From positions 1-64,000 of the forward strand of contig QXVZ01021357.1 in assembly GCA_008931825.1 (NCBI GenBank): a DNA stretch of 64,000 nt, written 5' to 3'. The stretch comes from Phallusia fumigata (lineage: Eukaryota; Chordata; Ascidiacea; Phlebobranchia; Ascidiidae). The notes below the pieces were generated by a model. That model had not been told where the DNA came from. It saw only the letters and a list, made by a program, of their open reading frames with translations, and ran no database searches. Shown here piece by piece: positions 36,171-49,700 of the stretch. Position 1 is the stretch's first letter. Each line of letters opens with the position of its first letter. Position numbers and translations under genes: made by a program.

Positions 36171-36885
36171 CAGTGGTTTTCCACCTAGGTGTGATTGAAC
36201 CCATGGGGTTTATTGGCGCAATTTTAGGGGTTCGACGAAGGTCCTTTGAATAACGTTTTTGCCACATTTTAACGTTTTGTCAACAGAACCGACTTTAAAC
36301 GTACTGACTCAAACAGTTGTAAAAAGCGACACGCTTTATGATGCAAAGGTTTCGGCAATATATCATCCCCAGTGTACACTGCTCATGCTATCATCAGTGA
36401 CGCAGTAAGGCTTGCACCAGACGTGCAAGTATTTGTGCACGTAAAGCGCGGAAACGTGAAAATAAGGCCTCCTTTTTTTCGCATTTTCTTATCTTTTGTT
36501 GCCGAAACGTTTAAATGAACAAAGCATGTCGCTTTTAAGAACTATTTGGGCGTATTTACAAGAAGAGTTATGAAGAGATCTCTGTTTAGGGTCCCCGTCA
36601 GTCTTTACTTTCGTTTATTAAGCTTAATTAATGAAGCGTTTTTACCATTAAATTGAACACTTCTGTAATGCAACAATGTACGCAGTGTGCAAATATTCTT
36701 TGATTTGTAGTAAAAAAACTACTAAATTCTGCAAATTAACTTTGTTTCGGTTCTTATTTTGATTCGTTTCACACCTATTTTATTGCAAATGTTGCAATTT
36801 TTTGTGTTTTCGTTGTGGAGTTTGACGAAAGGTTGGAGAAGATTGTAGGGTTCGGCGTGATAAAAAAGGTTATAAGAACCTTAAA
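36171..36885. mobile_element. Probable non-autonomous hAT-like element
   Basis: The left end CAGTGGTTTTCCACCTAGG resembles hAT terminal repeats and is preceded by CTTTAAGG. The candidate right end (AAGGTTATAAGAACCTTAAAG) is a decayed inverted match and ends in the complement of that flank. Internal GGGTTCGACGAAGG and GGGTTCGGCG motifs are typical of such ends. No transposase frame is visible. Confidence 0.35.
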
Positions 36886-38389
36886 GATTGAAAAAGTAGA
36901 ACCATTGTAAACTCGCATTTGATGCAAATGAGGAGCTGATGTCAAAACAATCAAGGCGCGCCAAACACCTGCAAACACGACTCTATACTATGTTTTTCTT
37001 GTTATGAAATGGCACGCCACCTCTACTTTGCTGCACCCGTTAAGATAACACGCACAAATGCGTGACGCTCAACACAAAATATACAAGTTTTGGATGTCGT
37101 TTAGAATCGCATTGCAGTTTGCCATTACCCGGATTCTGAATCTAACATTAAGGATGTGACTTTCAACATTGGCTTGGTATTCATCCTCGAACAAAAGCCA
37201 ATGTGGAAATTCCCGTAAGCATCCGGAATGGGTTTGGCACTTCGAAGGTTTGTCACCACTCTCTTTACTCAGTATGCTATTTACAGGAATTCATCGAAGC
37301 CGTTCCACGCCCGAAAAGAATGCCTTCTTACAATTCAAGCGTGAAATAGAACCCCTCGCTAAGTGTATCCTAGCTAAGCTCTTGTCTGCAGTTTTGTGTG
37401 TTATTCCTTTTCTACTGCTATGTAGTTTTTAACTCCTGAATATGTAGGCCCTTTACAAGGGAAATTAGTGAAGATCAAATTTTCATTTTTCATGTCATTA
37501 AACTTGAACTTGTTACCTGTGAATATAGTTGTCATCTCTGTTAAGCAACAATAAAGGGCATAAAGGTATTTTTTCAGTGTTAAAAACACACTTTTATTGG
37601 AATTTCGGTTTGATAATAGCATGAGATATTGACATTTCCACATAAAAGTTTTCTTACATAGAATACATTTGTATTACAAAGTACGGCTCGAGTATAATGC
37701 GCCATATTTGTATTGGTTCTTCGTATGTCGCTGTTCAGAAATTGAAAAAAAAGAAGTAGTACCAGTCAAAACGATTTTAAAATAAACAATATCATTTAAA
37801 ATCTCAATAAAGGACAAGGGAAAACGAAGCTGAATAAAGGACTATCCAATAAAAAAGGGACGATTGGCAACCCATTAACCGTCAACGGATGAAAAACATA
37901 ATTATTGCATAAAATTTCTTTGTGCGACTTGCAATATGCGACTTCAAAATTGTTGCGCTACAGGGTTATTTATTGCTTGTTAATTGGCAAGTCCGTTGTT
38001 TCTGCAGGCCAATTGTCCGTTCAGCGTTTTTCTTTGCAAGGCATCGCGCAAACGAACAGCAGTCTTGTGCCTGTCGGCAGTTTCACCACACTAAAAATGG
38101 AATGATGAATGTTTCTGTTTTCAATGACGCACTTGAATCATCCGTGCTATTGCACAAAAGGAGGCGTGTCAGACTGTCAGTACAGAGACACGAAATCACT
38201 AACAATTTTAGCTGGCACTGTTGCAAAAAGCATGACCGAAACCGTTTAAAACCATACTTAATCTTGTGACTGTCAAAGGCGCCGAAAGAGAGTAAAATAC
38301 AAAAAAGGGCGTGTGTTGAAATTAAAGCGTCCAACACGTTTCCTTTGGCTCGCACTGAAGGGCGGTAGTCATAGTGCACTGTCTTTCAA

Positions 38390-38600
38390 TTCCGTCGAAT
38401 TTGGAGGTTGTTGAGACGGTAACCTGAACCAGAACAACTTCGCGTGATTCGTGTGGCCGAAGGGTCGACCGGTGTGTTTCGTGTGAATTCACCTCGGCGT
38501 TTCACGGTTTGCGCGCACGTGCTTGCCTTGCAGGAATTTTTCTTGCGATTGATCGCGCCATTCGCGGCGATCGAGTTCTCACGTAGGCTGCACGTGACAA
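38390..38600. promoter_or_regulatory. CpG-rich block with two CACGTG E-boxes
   Basis: This is the richest run of CpG in the window. It lies 340-550 bp upstream of the transferrin ATG. CACGTG occurs at 38516-38521 and 38591-38596; the second in reverse reads TCACGTGC, an M-box/CLEAR-like site of MITF/TFE factors. Promoter function is inferred. Confidence 0.4.
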
Positions 38601-38938
38601 TTTAGTGCAAGTTTTAAGGAAACTACTCATGGTTTTCCGAAAAGTGCGCAATGACATAACTTGTGGCAAAAATTATAATGTTATTGGTAATGTTTATGTG
38701 TCGTATTAGCGCTAAGTCTATGTTGATTGGCTGTGCGTATCACATGATTAGACAAACAAATGTGTCTTTGGCGGCAATACTGATGCATACGCGTGTTGTA
38801 TGCATTATACATAAGACAAGCAATCTTGTTGTTTAAGCCCTGATTTGTTGTAAATGTAGACAAATCAGTCTTATTTTTGTATTTCAGTGCTGAATTTACG
38901 TTAGCTTTTGTTGATTAAATTCAGTTATACGCAGAAAT

Positions 38939-41900
38939 ATGCCGGTGGGCTTTATGAACATGGTAAGTTTTTGATTGTAAAAATTGTTTTAGTAATATAA
39001 TTAATTTCCACGTTGCCAATAAGTAAATTATGCCATTTCAGCTTGTTTTTCGTTTACAAAGTGTCTACATTCTCATTCACAGACAGATGTTTATGTCGGA
39101 AAGTTTATTTTTATAGTTCCAAAAGGTTAATCCGGAAGAGTAGAAATGCATGTCCCTATTTTTCCTATCTGAGCACATTTTAAAAAATTTTAGCTGATAA
39201 AATAAATATATAACAGGCAAAGGTAAGAAAAGCATATTTTGTCATTAGTGCAATTGGACAATTTTGCTTCTGCAACAAAATAGTTTTAATTTGGTGCCTT
39301 GGCTATTTGCCATTACTTCAATTCATTGTTTTTAATTCTGATAGGATGGTGGTGCTGGAAAGAGTACACAGAGTAGATGTTTGGTGGCCTGGGCTGTTGT
39401 ATCTATACTAGTCATTATTGGTTTGGCTATTGGTCTAATTGTAACCAGCAATCAGCTCGGTAAGCAACGTAGATAAAACTTTACTGACTATCTCAACATA
39501 CGTTGTGTTGGCAATTGGCATATTGTATGGGTTTGTAACTATCGCCCAAGTTGATTTGACAAATCTGGATTAAATTTTACTTGTATTTTTTTAGCACAAG
39601 AGACCCTCAAAGTCCAGGTGGTGAGGTGGTGCACAGTAAGTCCAGATGAAATGCGAAAATGCACTCTTATGCAAAAAACCATGCTTGCTGCTGCAGTGCA
39701 ACCAGTTCTTCAATGTGTTCCTCGAGCAGAAGTGGATGACTGTGCCGCAGCTATTGAGAGTGGAGGGGCAGATGCAATGACCATTGATGGAGGTCATATG
39801 TTTACACACAGAGACAAACTTAAACCTGTCATGGCTGAAGACTATGGAGAAGGTGGGGAGAAATATTATAACTTGGGAATGCCATGATATACTTAATGCT
39901 AATAACAGCAAATGCTATGCCATCTTAAATCATCATTCAGCAAAATTTTGAAACAACACTGTTGTGTTTTTTTTCTAAAAAAATTCATGAGCTCCAAATC
40001 AGACATACATTATACCTGGTTGCCAGCTTTCTTATTTTAGAAATGGAAATTTACTGACATCTTGTATGAATTTTTTTTTCGTAAAAAGCTTCAACAACTG
40101 CCATTACAAATATATGTTTTTCTTAGGGGATGCAACATATTGGGCTGTGGCAGTGGTAAAAAAATCAGATCCAACCACCAGTTTCACCCAGAGTGGTTTG
40201 CAAGGCAAAACTTCCTGTCATACCGGCATTAACAAAACAGCTGGTTGGGTTATGCCAGTCGGAGCACTGAAAACCAAAGGTAAGGAACTCCAACTTGGAA
40301 AAAAAAAACTTTTATTTGCCTAAGCATTTGAAATGGAAATATTATAAAACAAAAAGTTAGAATTTATAACTGTGTACCTGCTAATCATCATGATTGATTT
40401 GTAAACCTGTTGTTTTAGGACTTATTACTGGATGTGATGCTGCAGATAGCATTTCTTCTCTGTTTGGACGTGTATGTGCACCTGGGGGTGGCGCTAATTT
40501 GTGTACAGCTTGCAACAACACCTGTAGGCGCAATTGCGATGGGGAAAATTATTGTGGATACAGTGGGGCATTTAGGTAAAATGCATTTTCATGTTTAAAT
40601 TCAGTTTTGATTTTGTAGTCTGTGGAGTACAATGCAGCGAAGCAAGTATCAGACAGTAATCAGTTGCTATGAATAAACATATAACTCCAATTTTACAGGA
40701 TTAGACACATTTGGATTAATTGAGGTTTTTTGTACATGTGCGTCTGTAATAATAAAATTAACTGACTAAAACAAAAATACCCTGTATTTTTTGTAGCAAA
40801 ATGTAAAGCAGCAATAAAAAAGAGTTTACATACTAATGTGTTTATTTTAGATGTTTGGTGGAAGGCCCCGGAGATGTGGCTTTTGTAAAGCATACCACAG
40901 TCAGTGATAATACAGATGGACAGAATACTGAAGCCTGGGCCAACAACCTTGTATCTTCAGTAAGCCTATTTAACTACTGCTGTTAAAGGCCTAAACAAGA
41001 CTGCATTCACAGAATGATTTTCTTCAGACTTCATTTAAAATTAGTATTGGAACGTGTTTATTTTAAAAAAATTATTGTGACATTTTTGTGTAAACTATTT
41101 TGCCTTAAAAAAGTATTTTTTTGGTGTTTAGAATTACGAGTTGCTTTGTACTGATGGTAGTCGGGCACCAACTGCTGCATATCAAACATGTAACTTGGGA
41201 AAAGTTCCATCCCACTCCGTGGTTGTGGCGAAGACTGCAAATAATGAGATGGCCACTCGTGTCACACAACTGTTAGAAGTTGCCCAGGTGGGAAAAAATA
41301 CTTCTGCTTCATGCTGAAGTTTCAATTGACAATAAACCCTGTCTATCACATTTCTTTAGCTAAATTACTGAAACATCATCCTTTTGGCAAACTAAACTTT
41401 TTTGCATGGGTGACAAAAATTGCCAAACCATGTGATGTTACCATTTCTTGTTTTAGTTGCGATATGGCCCCCACACCAATGGAGACTTTCAGCTCTTCAG
41501 TGGCTCAGCTCCTGATTTGTTATTCAAATCATCTACACAGCAGCTCCTGCCACTGAAAACAGATTGCACCATTGAGGTAAACTTTCTGCACATCTGTAAA
41601 AAGTGTGACCTAAAACATAAAAACAAAAAAATATTTGGTATCAAGAATTTGTGGGAAAACATCCAATGCTCCAATGTAATAGGCTTAAAGGCTATACATT
41701 ATCAGGGCACTTCATAGATCTGACATTTGAAACAGCTTAACAAAATACATTTACAATTGAATTGAAAATTCCGACCACTGGAACCCTGAATGTTACACCA
41801 TGGGTGGCAGTGTACTTAGGCCTCTGACAAGCCCATTACCATAATGTGTCCATCAAATATAGCACACAAATTTAGTTTTTGGAAACATACTTATTGTTTT

Positions 41901-44900
41901 TGTTGTATTTTGAATTTAAATCACTATGTGCCTTTCCATAGCTCTGTTTTTGAATTAAAATCTAAAAAACAATAATGGCAGTTATACAATTAAGATTTAA
42001 GCTTTCAAAAGTTTCAAATAAGTTGTATGCTGAAAAATATCTATCAAAACCAAAAAATCTGTTTTATGTGTTTCTGTTTCTAGGCTGCGCTGGGTCAGGA
42101 CTATGTCAATGCACAGACAAGCATACAGTGCAAACCTTCAATAATTGTGGAAAATTCCCGCTCTTGTCTGTTGCCACAACATGTCAAATCCATCAGTATG
42201 TGGGAAAAGAATTTAATATTGTTTAAATCAATTCACAAGCTATGTCCCACTTGAAGTGTAGTATTGCTTGTCATACTTTTCTAAGGTGGTTGGTTTGCTA
42301 CAAGCATGACTTTCAGATATCAAGAGGTTTTAACTATCATGTTACAGTTGTATCACACAAAATTGTGTATGTTTTAAGCCATAGTTGGATCATATGACCT
42401 GACCTCTGGTCCATGAATAGCGCATTTTTAGCAATTTTTTTCTGTTGAAAGGTTGTGACTTTGTGAGCAAGAACATATCTACCAAAATTCTTGTATTGTG
42501 CTTTAGTTGCTGTCTGTGTTTGCTCTACCACTCCTTTCCTATGATTATTCTCTGCATTGCTTTGAAAACAAATCACTGTCCCTTCTTATGCCAGATTCAG
42601 AGATTCGTTGGTGTGTAACGAGGGATCCTGAAAAAATCAAATGTGACCAAATTGCTTCCAGAATTAAAGCACTGTCTTCAGAAATGACAGTCACTTGTAT
42701 ACAAGGTACCAACATCTTCTATCAAACCATTGGCCATTTATCCTTCTTTGTGTGTGACATGGTTGTTAAAGAAAATTCCTATATATTGCCCAGTATTCAT
42801 CTGTAATATATTCAAAAATAGTATTTTGTTTAACTTTTGTTTGTTTAAAAAACCTTTTTAAAAAAATATTAATGTAGCCATTTATGTGAATATTTAGCAA
42901 GTACTAAACTTCGGCATGATTTATCCAGCAATCCAATATTTTCTTTGAAAAAAAAATTTTTCTTTAAAGGAACAAATCTGTCAAAAATGTTTAAAATCTG
43001 CATAAATACTGTCACTTGTTTTTAGTATTAAATCTTTTTTTACCCTTTGTTAAAATTAAATGTCAACTTTTCAAACTTTGCAGCTGCATCTGTTGATGAA
43101 TGTGCTACGTTGATATCACTTGGCTCTGCCGATGTTACAACTATGGATGGTGGAGAGATTTATAATGCTGGAGTAAGACATGGATTGGTGCCAATTATTA
43201 CTGAATACTATGGTGAAGGTACAACTCATCAACAACTGTTTAATTTGTTTTTTAATCCAGGACATGCTCTGTTTTGTCAAACTATTGTATTTTGTTGTTC
43301 CTTTTGACCTTACGAAACAGTTGAACAGTCACTAAAAGAACTTTTTGACATGTTTTCGAATGCTTGCTTAACACCACATCAAAAACCTACTTATTAAAGT
43401 TTCTATGACATTGTATTTTGTATACTTCTGTTATAGGCATTGTTCCTTCTTACTATGCTGTGGCTGCTGTGAAAGTGACTGACACAACAACTAACTTCAC
43501 AAGGGCAGGTTTGTTAAACAAGAGATCCTGTCACACTGGATATCAGAAAACTGCTGGCTGGAATGTTCCTGTGGGCTTGATGAGTGAGCAAGGTGATTAT
43601 CTAATCCCGTTTCAAATTGTTTGACCAAGACGTTGTTATGTTTGAAAAATATTTTTGCTTGAAAATATTTTGTTCAAGAAAACACACATGTTCGACAGTT
43701 ACTTCAAATAGTTGAAGTTATAAAGAATTATTTGTTTTAGTCTCAAAGTGGTCTCATTTTAAGCAAATTTTGCCTTGCCTAGCCTTTAATGTTAGTTGCG
43801 CAACACCATTTTTGTGCAGTCATGCTTCAAATGTCAGCCTCAAGTGTTTAAGCAAGCAGAAAGTTCATGGTTTTGGCACTGCTCCATGTTTGTTCAAGCA
43901 GATCACCAGCACATTCCATAAAAACCAAAAAAGTACCCTAAATTTTCACAATGAATATCAAAATGTTCTTGTACAGACCACTTCTAAACCTTAGAAACAA
44001 GATGCAATTTATTTAGAGAAGTATTATTTGAAGAAATTGTTTTGGTTTTTAGGACTTTTCATTGGAGGTGGTTGCAACTTGCCAACTCTTCTGGCAAATC
44101 TTTTTACTGGTGGCAGTTGTGTGCCCAATATTGCAAGATCAAATGATGTCCCCAGTGTGATAACCCAACTGTGCATGAACTGTAGAGGTGGTTGTGATGG
44201 TAGTAGTGATTACAGTGGTTACACAGGAGCTTTTAAGTAAGAAATAAATAATTTCTGTTTATTGTTTTTCACTAAATGTCTAAACATTATGTTTGTTCCA
44301 TAAGCTGTTTGAAAAACGATGATGGGGACGTAGCATTTATTAAACACACTACTATAAGTGAAGCAGAACAACCAGACTATGAACTACTGTGCAAGGATGG
44401 AAGTCGTGCTGCCCCTGCAGACTACTTAAATTGTAACTTGGCTGAGGTAAAAAGAAGCCAAACTTTGTTTGCAAACAGTATAACCTGCTAGGGGTGTTTC
44501 ATAGCATAGCCTGTTGGTTTACTGATATTATTAGCAGGTAGAACTGTTAACATATCAATTCTTGTTGCTTTCAAAATTAGTTTTAATTCGAATTCAAAAC
44601 TGTCAAAGTTATGTTCATCTTGTATTTGTCTGAAATGTTTCTCAGAAATGTTGTACATATGAATTAAGTAAGAAAAATTAATTCATAGGACACCAAAGGT
44701 TGGCAACCCCTTTATGAGTGCAAAATTTTGTTTACAAGAGGTTTATAATAAATCACTTGGTAACATTACATTTAGTTCTGGGTTTTGTGGAAATCACCAA
44801 ACCTATTTACAGATTTACCTCAGACCCCACATTAAGAACAGCTTGCCAAAAAAACATTCTTTTATTTTCTTTGTTTCTACTTGCTCCTGTACTTTACATT

Positions 44901-45478
44901 GCAAAATATCTTCCAAAGCTAAAGTACTTGGTGTTGGTCTATCATTTACAACAAAATATAAAACTATTATTTCCTTACAGGTACCACCCCATGCATTGGT
45001 TACATCCCCATCCCATTCTTATGAATACCATGAAAAAATTTGGGATCTTCTTAACCAAATACAGGTAAAATATTTGTACTAATTAAACTTCATGTGGTTT
45101 ATGTTGAAATTCTAGTTTCCAGTTGTTTTTCCTTGCTTATTTTTTTTAGACTTCTGATAATAACATCCTATTCACAAGCACTGGTGGTTCTGATCTTATT
45201 TTCAAGGTATGTTTTACTTAAGGCGTTGAGCTCAACTTGGCATAAGAAAAGTCAGGTGTGCACAAAAAAAGTTGTTGTAAACACAGTTGGGCAAAATAAA
45301 TTTCCCTTGCCTATAGGACTCAACTCAATGCTTGTGGAGAGTGCCTATTAATTGTCAATGGAGAAGCTTTCTTGGCCAGGAATATGCAACTGCAGTGGAT
45401 GGCCTGCGATGCACCCAGGGTACACCGCCCCCAGTTACCCAGTGTACCTACATACCGGGCTGTGGAGGTTCAAAGTGA
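38939..45478 (+). CDS. Two-lobed transferrin family protein with N-terminal membrane anchor
   Basis: Seventeen exons in phase give 744 residues: 38939-38962, 39345-39459, 39595-39852, 40127-40279, 40419-40575, 40851-40959, 41132-41287, 41457-41576, 42084-42195, 42595-42705, 43084-43218, 43437-43592, 44053-44236, 44305-44446, 44981-45064, 45150-45206, 45317-45478. Residues about 1-45 are a short cytoplasmic head, then a hydrophobic helix ([20 protein letters not shown]) with no evident signal-peptide cleavage site. Two transferrin lobes follow, starting [11 protein letters not shown] and [11 protein letters not shown]. Each keeps the iron ligands by alignment: N-lobe Asp (TIDGG), Tyr (ATYWAVAVV), Tyr (GYSGAF), His (VPSHSVV); C-lobe Asp (TMDGG), Tyr (SYYAVAAV), Tyr (GYTGAF), His (VPPHALV). 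The anion-site Thr is kept (CHTG), but the Arg is Lys in both lobes (INKTAGW, YQKTAGW). Transferrins bind ferric iron with carbonate; here at a cell surface, by inference. Confidence 0.93.
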
Positions 45479-46798
45479 TAATTTCCATAATTCATGGGAC
45501 TGATTAGGATTTATATGGATTTTTAAAAAATGACCTACTAACATTACCTATTGTATGTTAAAAATGACAGTGACTCTGTTTTGTGGCTTAATGTCTGCTT
45601 TGACAAGTTTGCTATCTTTTTCCATGAACTAATTTAAAAAAAAACATTTAGTGAAAAATAGGGAAAACTAAATCAATCGCTGTATTTGTTATTTTAAAAA
45701 TCAAATCGGTCAGGACCAAGTACTTTGGACTCGGCTCAGCTTATACCTAATGTATTATCAGTTTCTCTGCCCAGGTACACAAAATATTTTTAGGTATTAT
45801 TTCAATTAATCAATGTAGTAAACTCTGTCCTGGCACCATGTAAAGTGTGGCTGATTGTACTTTTCATGGTTTTTTATCATGTATATATAACAAACAAAAA
45901 TCATGTTAACTCTAACCTTTAATTTTAATTTCAGTTAATGAATTAGTAAAGCTAGCAAACCCTGTCTTTGCATCATAATAATTGTGTCTGATTGTAGTTT
46001 TCATGCTTTTCTACCATGTACATGTAGCAAACAAAATTATGTCCAATTTGAATTTTACCAAATGAATTAGTAAATATAGCAAACCCTGCTATTGGATCAT
46101 GATATTTGTGTCTGATTGTAGTTTTAATGCTTTTCTACCATGTATATGTAGCAAATAAATCGTGTCAACTTTAACCTTTAATATGTACATACATTTTGCC
46201 ATTGTTTGTTGTCAAGCCTGGACACCTTGTCATACTATTCCTGTTTCTACATAAAAAGTGCAATAAGTGCGAGACCAGTGTGCCTTCATTTATTTGCTTG
46301 CATTCCTTTAAGCTGTGCTAAAAAACCTGGACTGTAGCCCGGTATTTAACCACTGTGCGAGGCCAGTGTGTCTTCCAGTGTAATACAGTTAATCATGTTA
46401 TTCTTCATTGTAATGTCCAAATGAATATTTTGGTAGCAGTGTGTGTTGCTTTTTTGTGTCGTAACATTGTAACAATACAGCAAACTAACAAAGGTGTGTG
46501 TTGTATGTACATGAGGTAAAGACTAATTGTGTCCAGACTGGGGCTGTTTCTTAAAAAATACTTAGAATCACCCCCTTTTCAAATGCATGAACATTTTCTT
46601 TGTAAAGAAACCATGAGGTCAATCACTAATAAAATGTTTAAAAATTTATGAAATAAGTATCTTGTTAAAAGATCTACTGGTAAATACTTTGACAAAGTCT
46701 AATCAGGTATTTTTATTTATTGCTGGAAGTAAGCATGATCAAAATTTGAAAGCGGCCTCCCACCACCACAAAGCAAGAACAAAATGAAACAACAGCCG
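45479..46798. other. Convergent intergenic region with tandem repeats
   Basis: Contains the 3' UTR of the transferrin gene, a roughly three-copy tandem repeat (45828-46190) and overlapping TTTATT words at 46712-46721, the minus-strand poly(A) signal of ZNF622. Confidence 0.55.
45828..46190. repeat. Tandem repeat, about three copies of a roughly 125-bp unit
   Basis: Each unit contains GTGTCTGATTGTAGTTTTCA (first copy diverged), a CTACCATGTATATGTAGC-like palindromic segment, AACCTTTAATTTT or a variant, and GAATTAGTAAATATAGCAAACC. Copies differ by substitutions and indels. Confidence 0.75.
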
Positions 46799-49700
46799 CT
46801 AGAAGCCAATCTGGTTTCGGAAGTGTTTCATCATTGTTTTGTTGTTAGAAGTTGATAATTTCTGTTGATACTTGTTCTTCATTTGACGCAAATACTTGAT
46901 GTCACGATCATGAAGCTTAAGAAGGGATGTGCCTAAATAATTAAACACGGTTTATATAAAGCCAACGAAAAATTTAAGTGTAAATTTACCTGTCGTTCCT
47001 TGCCACCCAATGGCTTTGTATTGGGCCATTAGCCTGTCAATTCGTTTTCTTCCAGTTCTTTGATTATGTCTCTCGACAGGTGGGAAGTTTTGCTTGTAAT
47101 ATCTGTTGTAAAAAAACATCACAAAGCATATTAGCATACCTTAATGAAAATAGGAAATTTAAATGATGTTGTTAATGGTATTACATAGTCTGTAATAAAT
47201 AAATCTTTATAGTAACCTGCAAACCAGATAAACTACAGCATTCTAAATCACTGTAGTATTAAACAGCATCTTAAAATGTTAATGTGCAACTGTCAAACTC
47301 CTTCAAAAACATAAACCACGTTTTTATGTATTTTTTACCTCATGAGACTTCTGTGACCAATACGAGCACCAGAAGGAAGAACCATCTCTGTTTCATCCTC
47401 AATCTCTTCTGAGGTGTTTATCTCAACAACACTTAACTCATCCTCCTCATCACTACCAGCTTCAGGGTCATAGTCTGGGTAACTGGGGCTGGAAAAGGAA
47501 GTGGGTATTCGTAACATAATAAAAACCCAAATTTTTGCTGTGAGGGGTTTATCCATTCCATTTTTTCATTTTTTTTTAAATATAAACTCTTTAGCACAGG
47601 TTATTGGCTCTGTGCAAAATTTTGACAACATTTTACCCATTTTTTTGCTTTGCCACAGTACTAAAATTTGGTAGTGTCCCAACTCTTTGCTACCTAATAA
47701 AACCTTGACCTGTTACAGAGAGTTGAAAAAAAATACTACCTAAAATCATAAAAATCAGCATATTCCAATGCAGCATCACCATCAGTGAACATCTTGCAGT
47801 GACCCTTGTCTCTCATGTGCGTTCTGACAGCTTTTAAGGAGTAAAATGCATGGCCCTTCTCATTACACCACAGACACACATTTCCGACACCAACTTTTTC
47901 CCCTGTAACAACACTTCACCTGAGTTAAGTTTATACCAATAGGATGATTGTTGCAAAAAATTCAGTAAAAATGTTCAACAATTGCCTGTGTTGGTTGGTA
48001 CAAAAATACATAAATTTTATTTGACCAAGGTGGATATTTACAGCAGACCTACCAAGATACAAGAGCAGGCCTTCCAACTTCACAAGGTACTTTATCTCAG
48101 GAATGAAAAATCCATGAATTCTGGACATATGTGACACATTTGATTCCACATCAAAAGATTTCTTGTGACAGAAAAGGCAATCTTTTATACCGAGAAGTTG
48201 TTGGTTTGGTCCAACTTCAGATAACAGGGATTCAACATCAGCATCAGAGTCTATTTTCACCCTGCAGTCAGGTTGTACATTCCGATAAATATTGCAAGCA
48301 CATTTACCAACAGTAACAAACAAGTGTAATACCTTGACAAAACTCCAGCCAAGGATGACGACTCTGTGGCAGTTGATTCTGGGCGGGATTCTACATCAGA
48401 GTCAGTTTGATCACCTTAAAAAAGGTGAACGAAATGATAGCATCACAATAGCAGGCTAAAAATAGCTGGAAACACTGGAGTCGTCATAAAGTCAATAAAG
48501 CCAGGGGGCACAATTGTTGGGTTGAGGTTAAAAAGCATCATGATGAGCTCGGTAATTATGGAAATTGTAAATTACCATCACAACAAGTGTTAACTGCACC
48601 GAAAGCTTGTTGCAAAAAGGTTGTGTTTTATACTTAGCAGACAGATGGCAATCAAATTAAAATTTGGTAAAATGAGCCTATTCACATAATGCCCTTGACC
48701 CGGATAGATACCGATCGTAGAGAAATACAAGTAGCAAATGAGTTTACCCCAACAAAATTGCCCAGAGGGGCAAAGAGTTTTGAAACTTTTATGATTTCAG
48801 TAAACAGAAGCAAATTTTATATATTGCAAACTTTCAAATGACAAAGTTAACAGGAGCAAGTTCTGTGTATTGCATTAAAATGAGACTCTTTGAAATTGAC
48901 AATAAAATATTTTCACCGCATTGCAAACAATCTTTACCTATTGTTTCTTCATCACTGATTTCCTCCCATTCCTCCTCATCTTCCTCAGTCTCTTTATCTG
49001 CATCATCTTCTTTTTTGAGCTGCTCGACTTGTCGCTTGTACCATCTCATTCTTGGATTGTCACCTTTTGCAAGTCTGGTAATAATTTAACAAATTAGGCA
49101 TAAAAACTTTTATGTCAGTTCACAGTGTCTGATTGGTTTCTAGGATGCACTTTTGTTCATAAAAATCACACAATTGCTTTGTCACCTCTAACAGAAGTTG
49201 GTCTGTAAATTGGAAAAAATACAAGTTCACATACTGTTCTGTAGGTTTTGTATCATTAGTTCGGATGATTGTTGGTTGCTGCAAGTTGTGTTTGGCTTCA
49301 CTAAGAGCTTTGTTTACTGCTTTTTGCTCAATTGTTTCGTCTTCACTTTCATCAACACCTGAAATGTAGAATTCGATAACTCCCTGTTTATTATTTGATC
49401 TACAATAGTATTTTCACACTTTTTTCATGATGTGCCTGTTGTTTCTCCTCAAGCTTTTGTTTTACATTTTCTATTTCTTTCTGTTCGGCTTCTTTGTGCT
49501 TTTTTGACTTCAGATGGTTGTTGTAGGAATTAAAGGAATTGAACTTTCGCTGGCATACTTTACAAGCTATGCCCACAATATTTTCTTGTGACTTGTTATT
49601 TGCAGCCTGAAACAAGAAAATTGTATTTTAAGAATGTCATTAATTGGATACTTCAATTTCTATAGTTCCATTATAAAATAGGCAGTAAAATGACAACATT

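Larger units (their letters stand above)
34280..38938. other. Long gene-free interval upstream of the transferrin gene
   Basis: About 4.7 kb between two divergent starts. None of the open frames here has splice support or family resemblance. It contains a probable hAT remnant (36171-36885) and a CpG-rich block at about 38390-38600 with two CACGTG E-boxes. Confidence 0.55.

Noticed and set aside
38885-38890. Iron-responsive element (CAGTGC loop) upstream of the transferrin start
   Set aside because: The five bases on each side do not pair and no bulged C is correctly placed.
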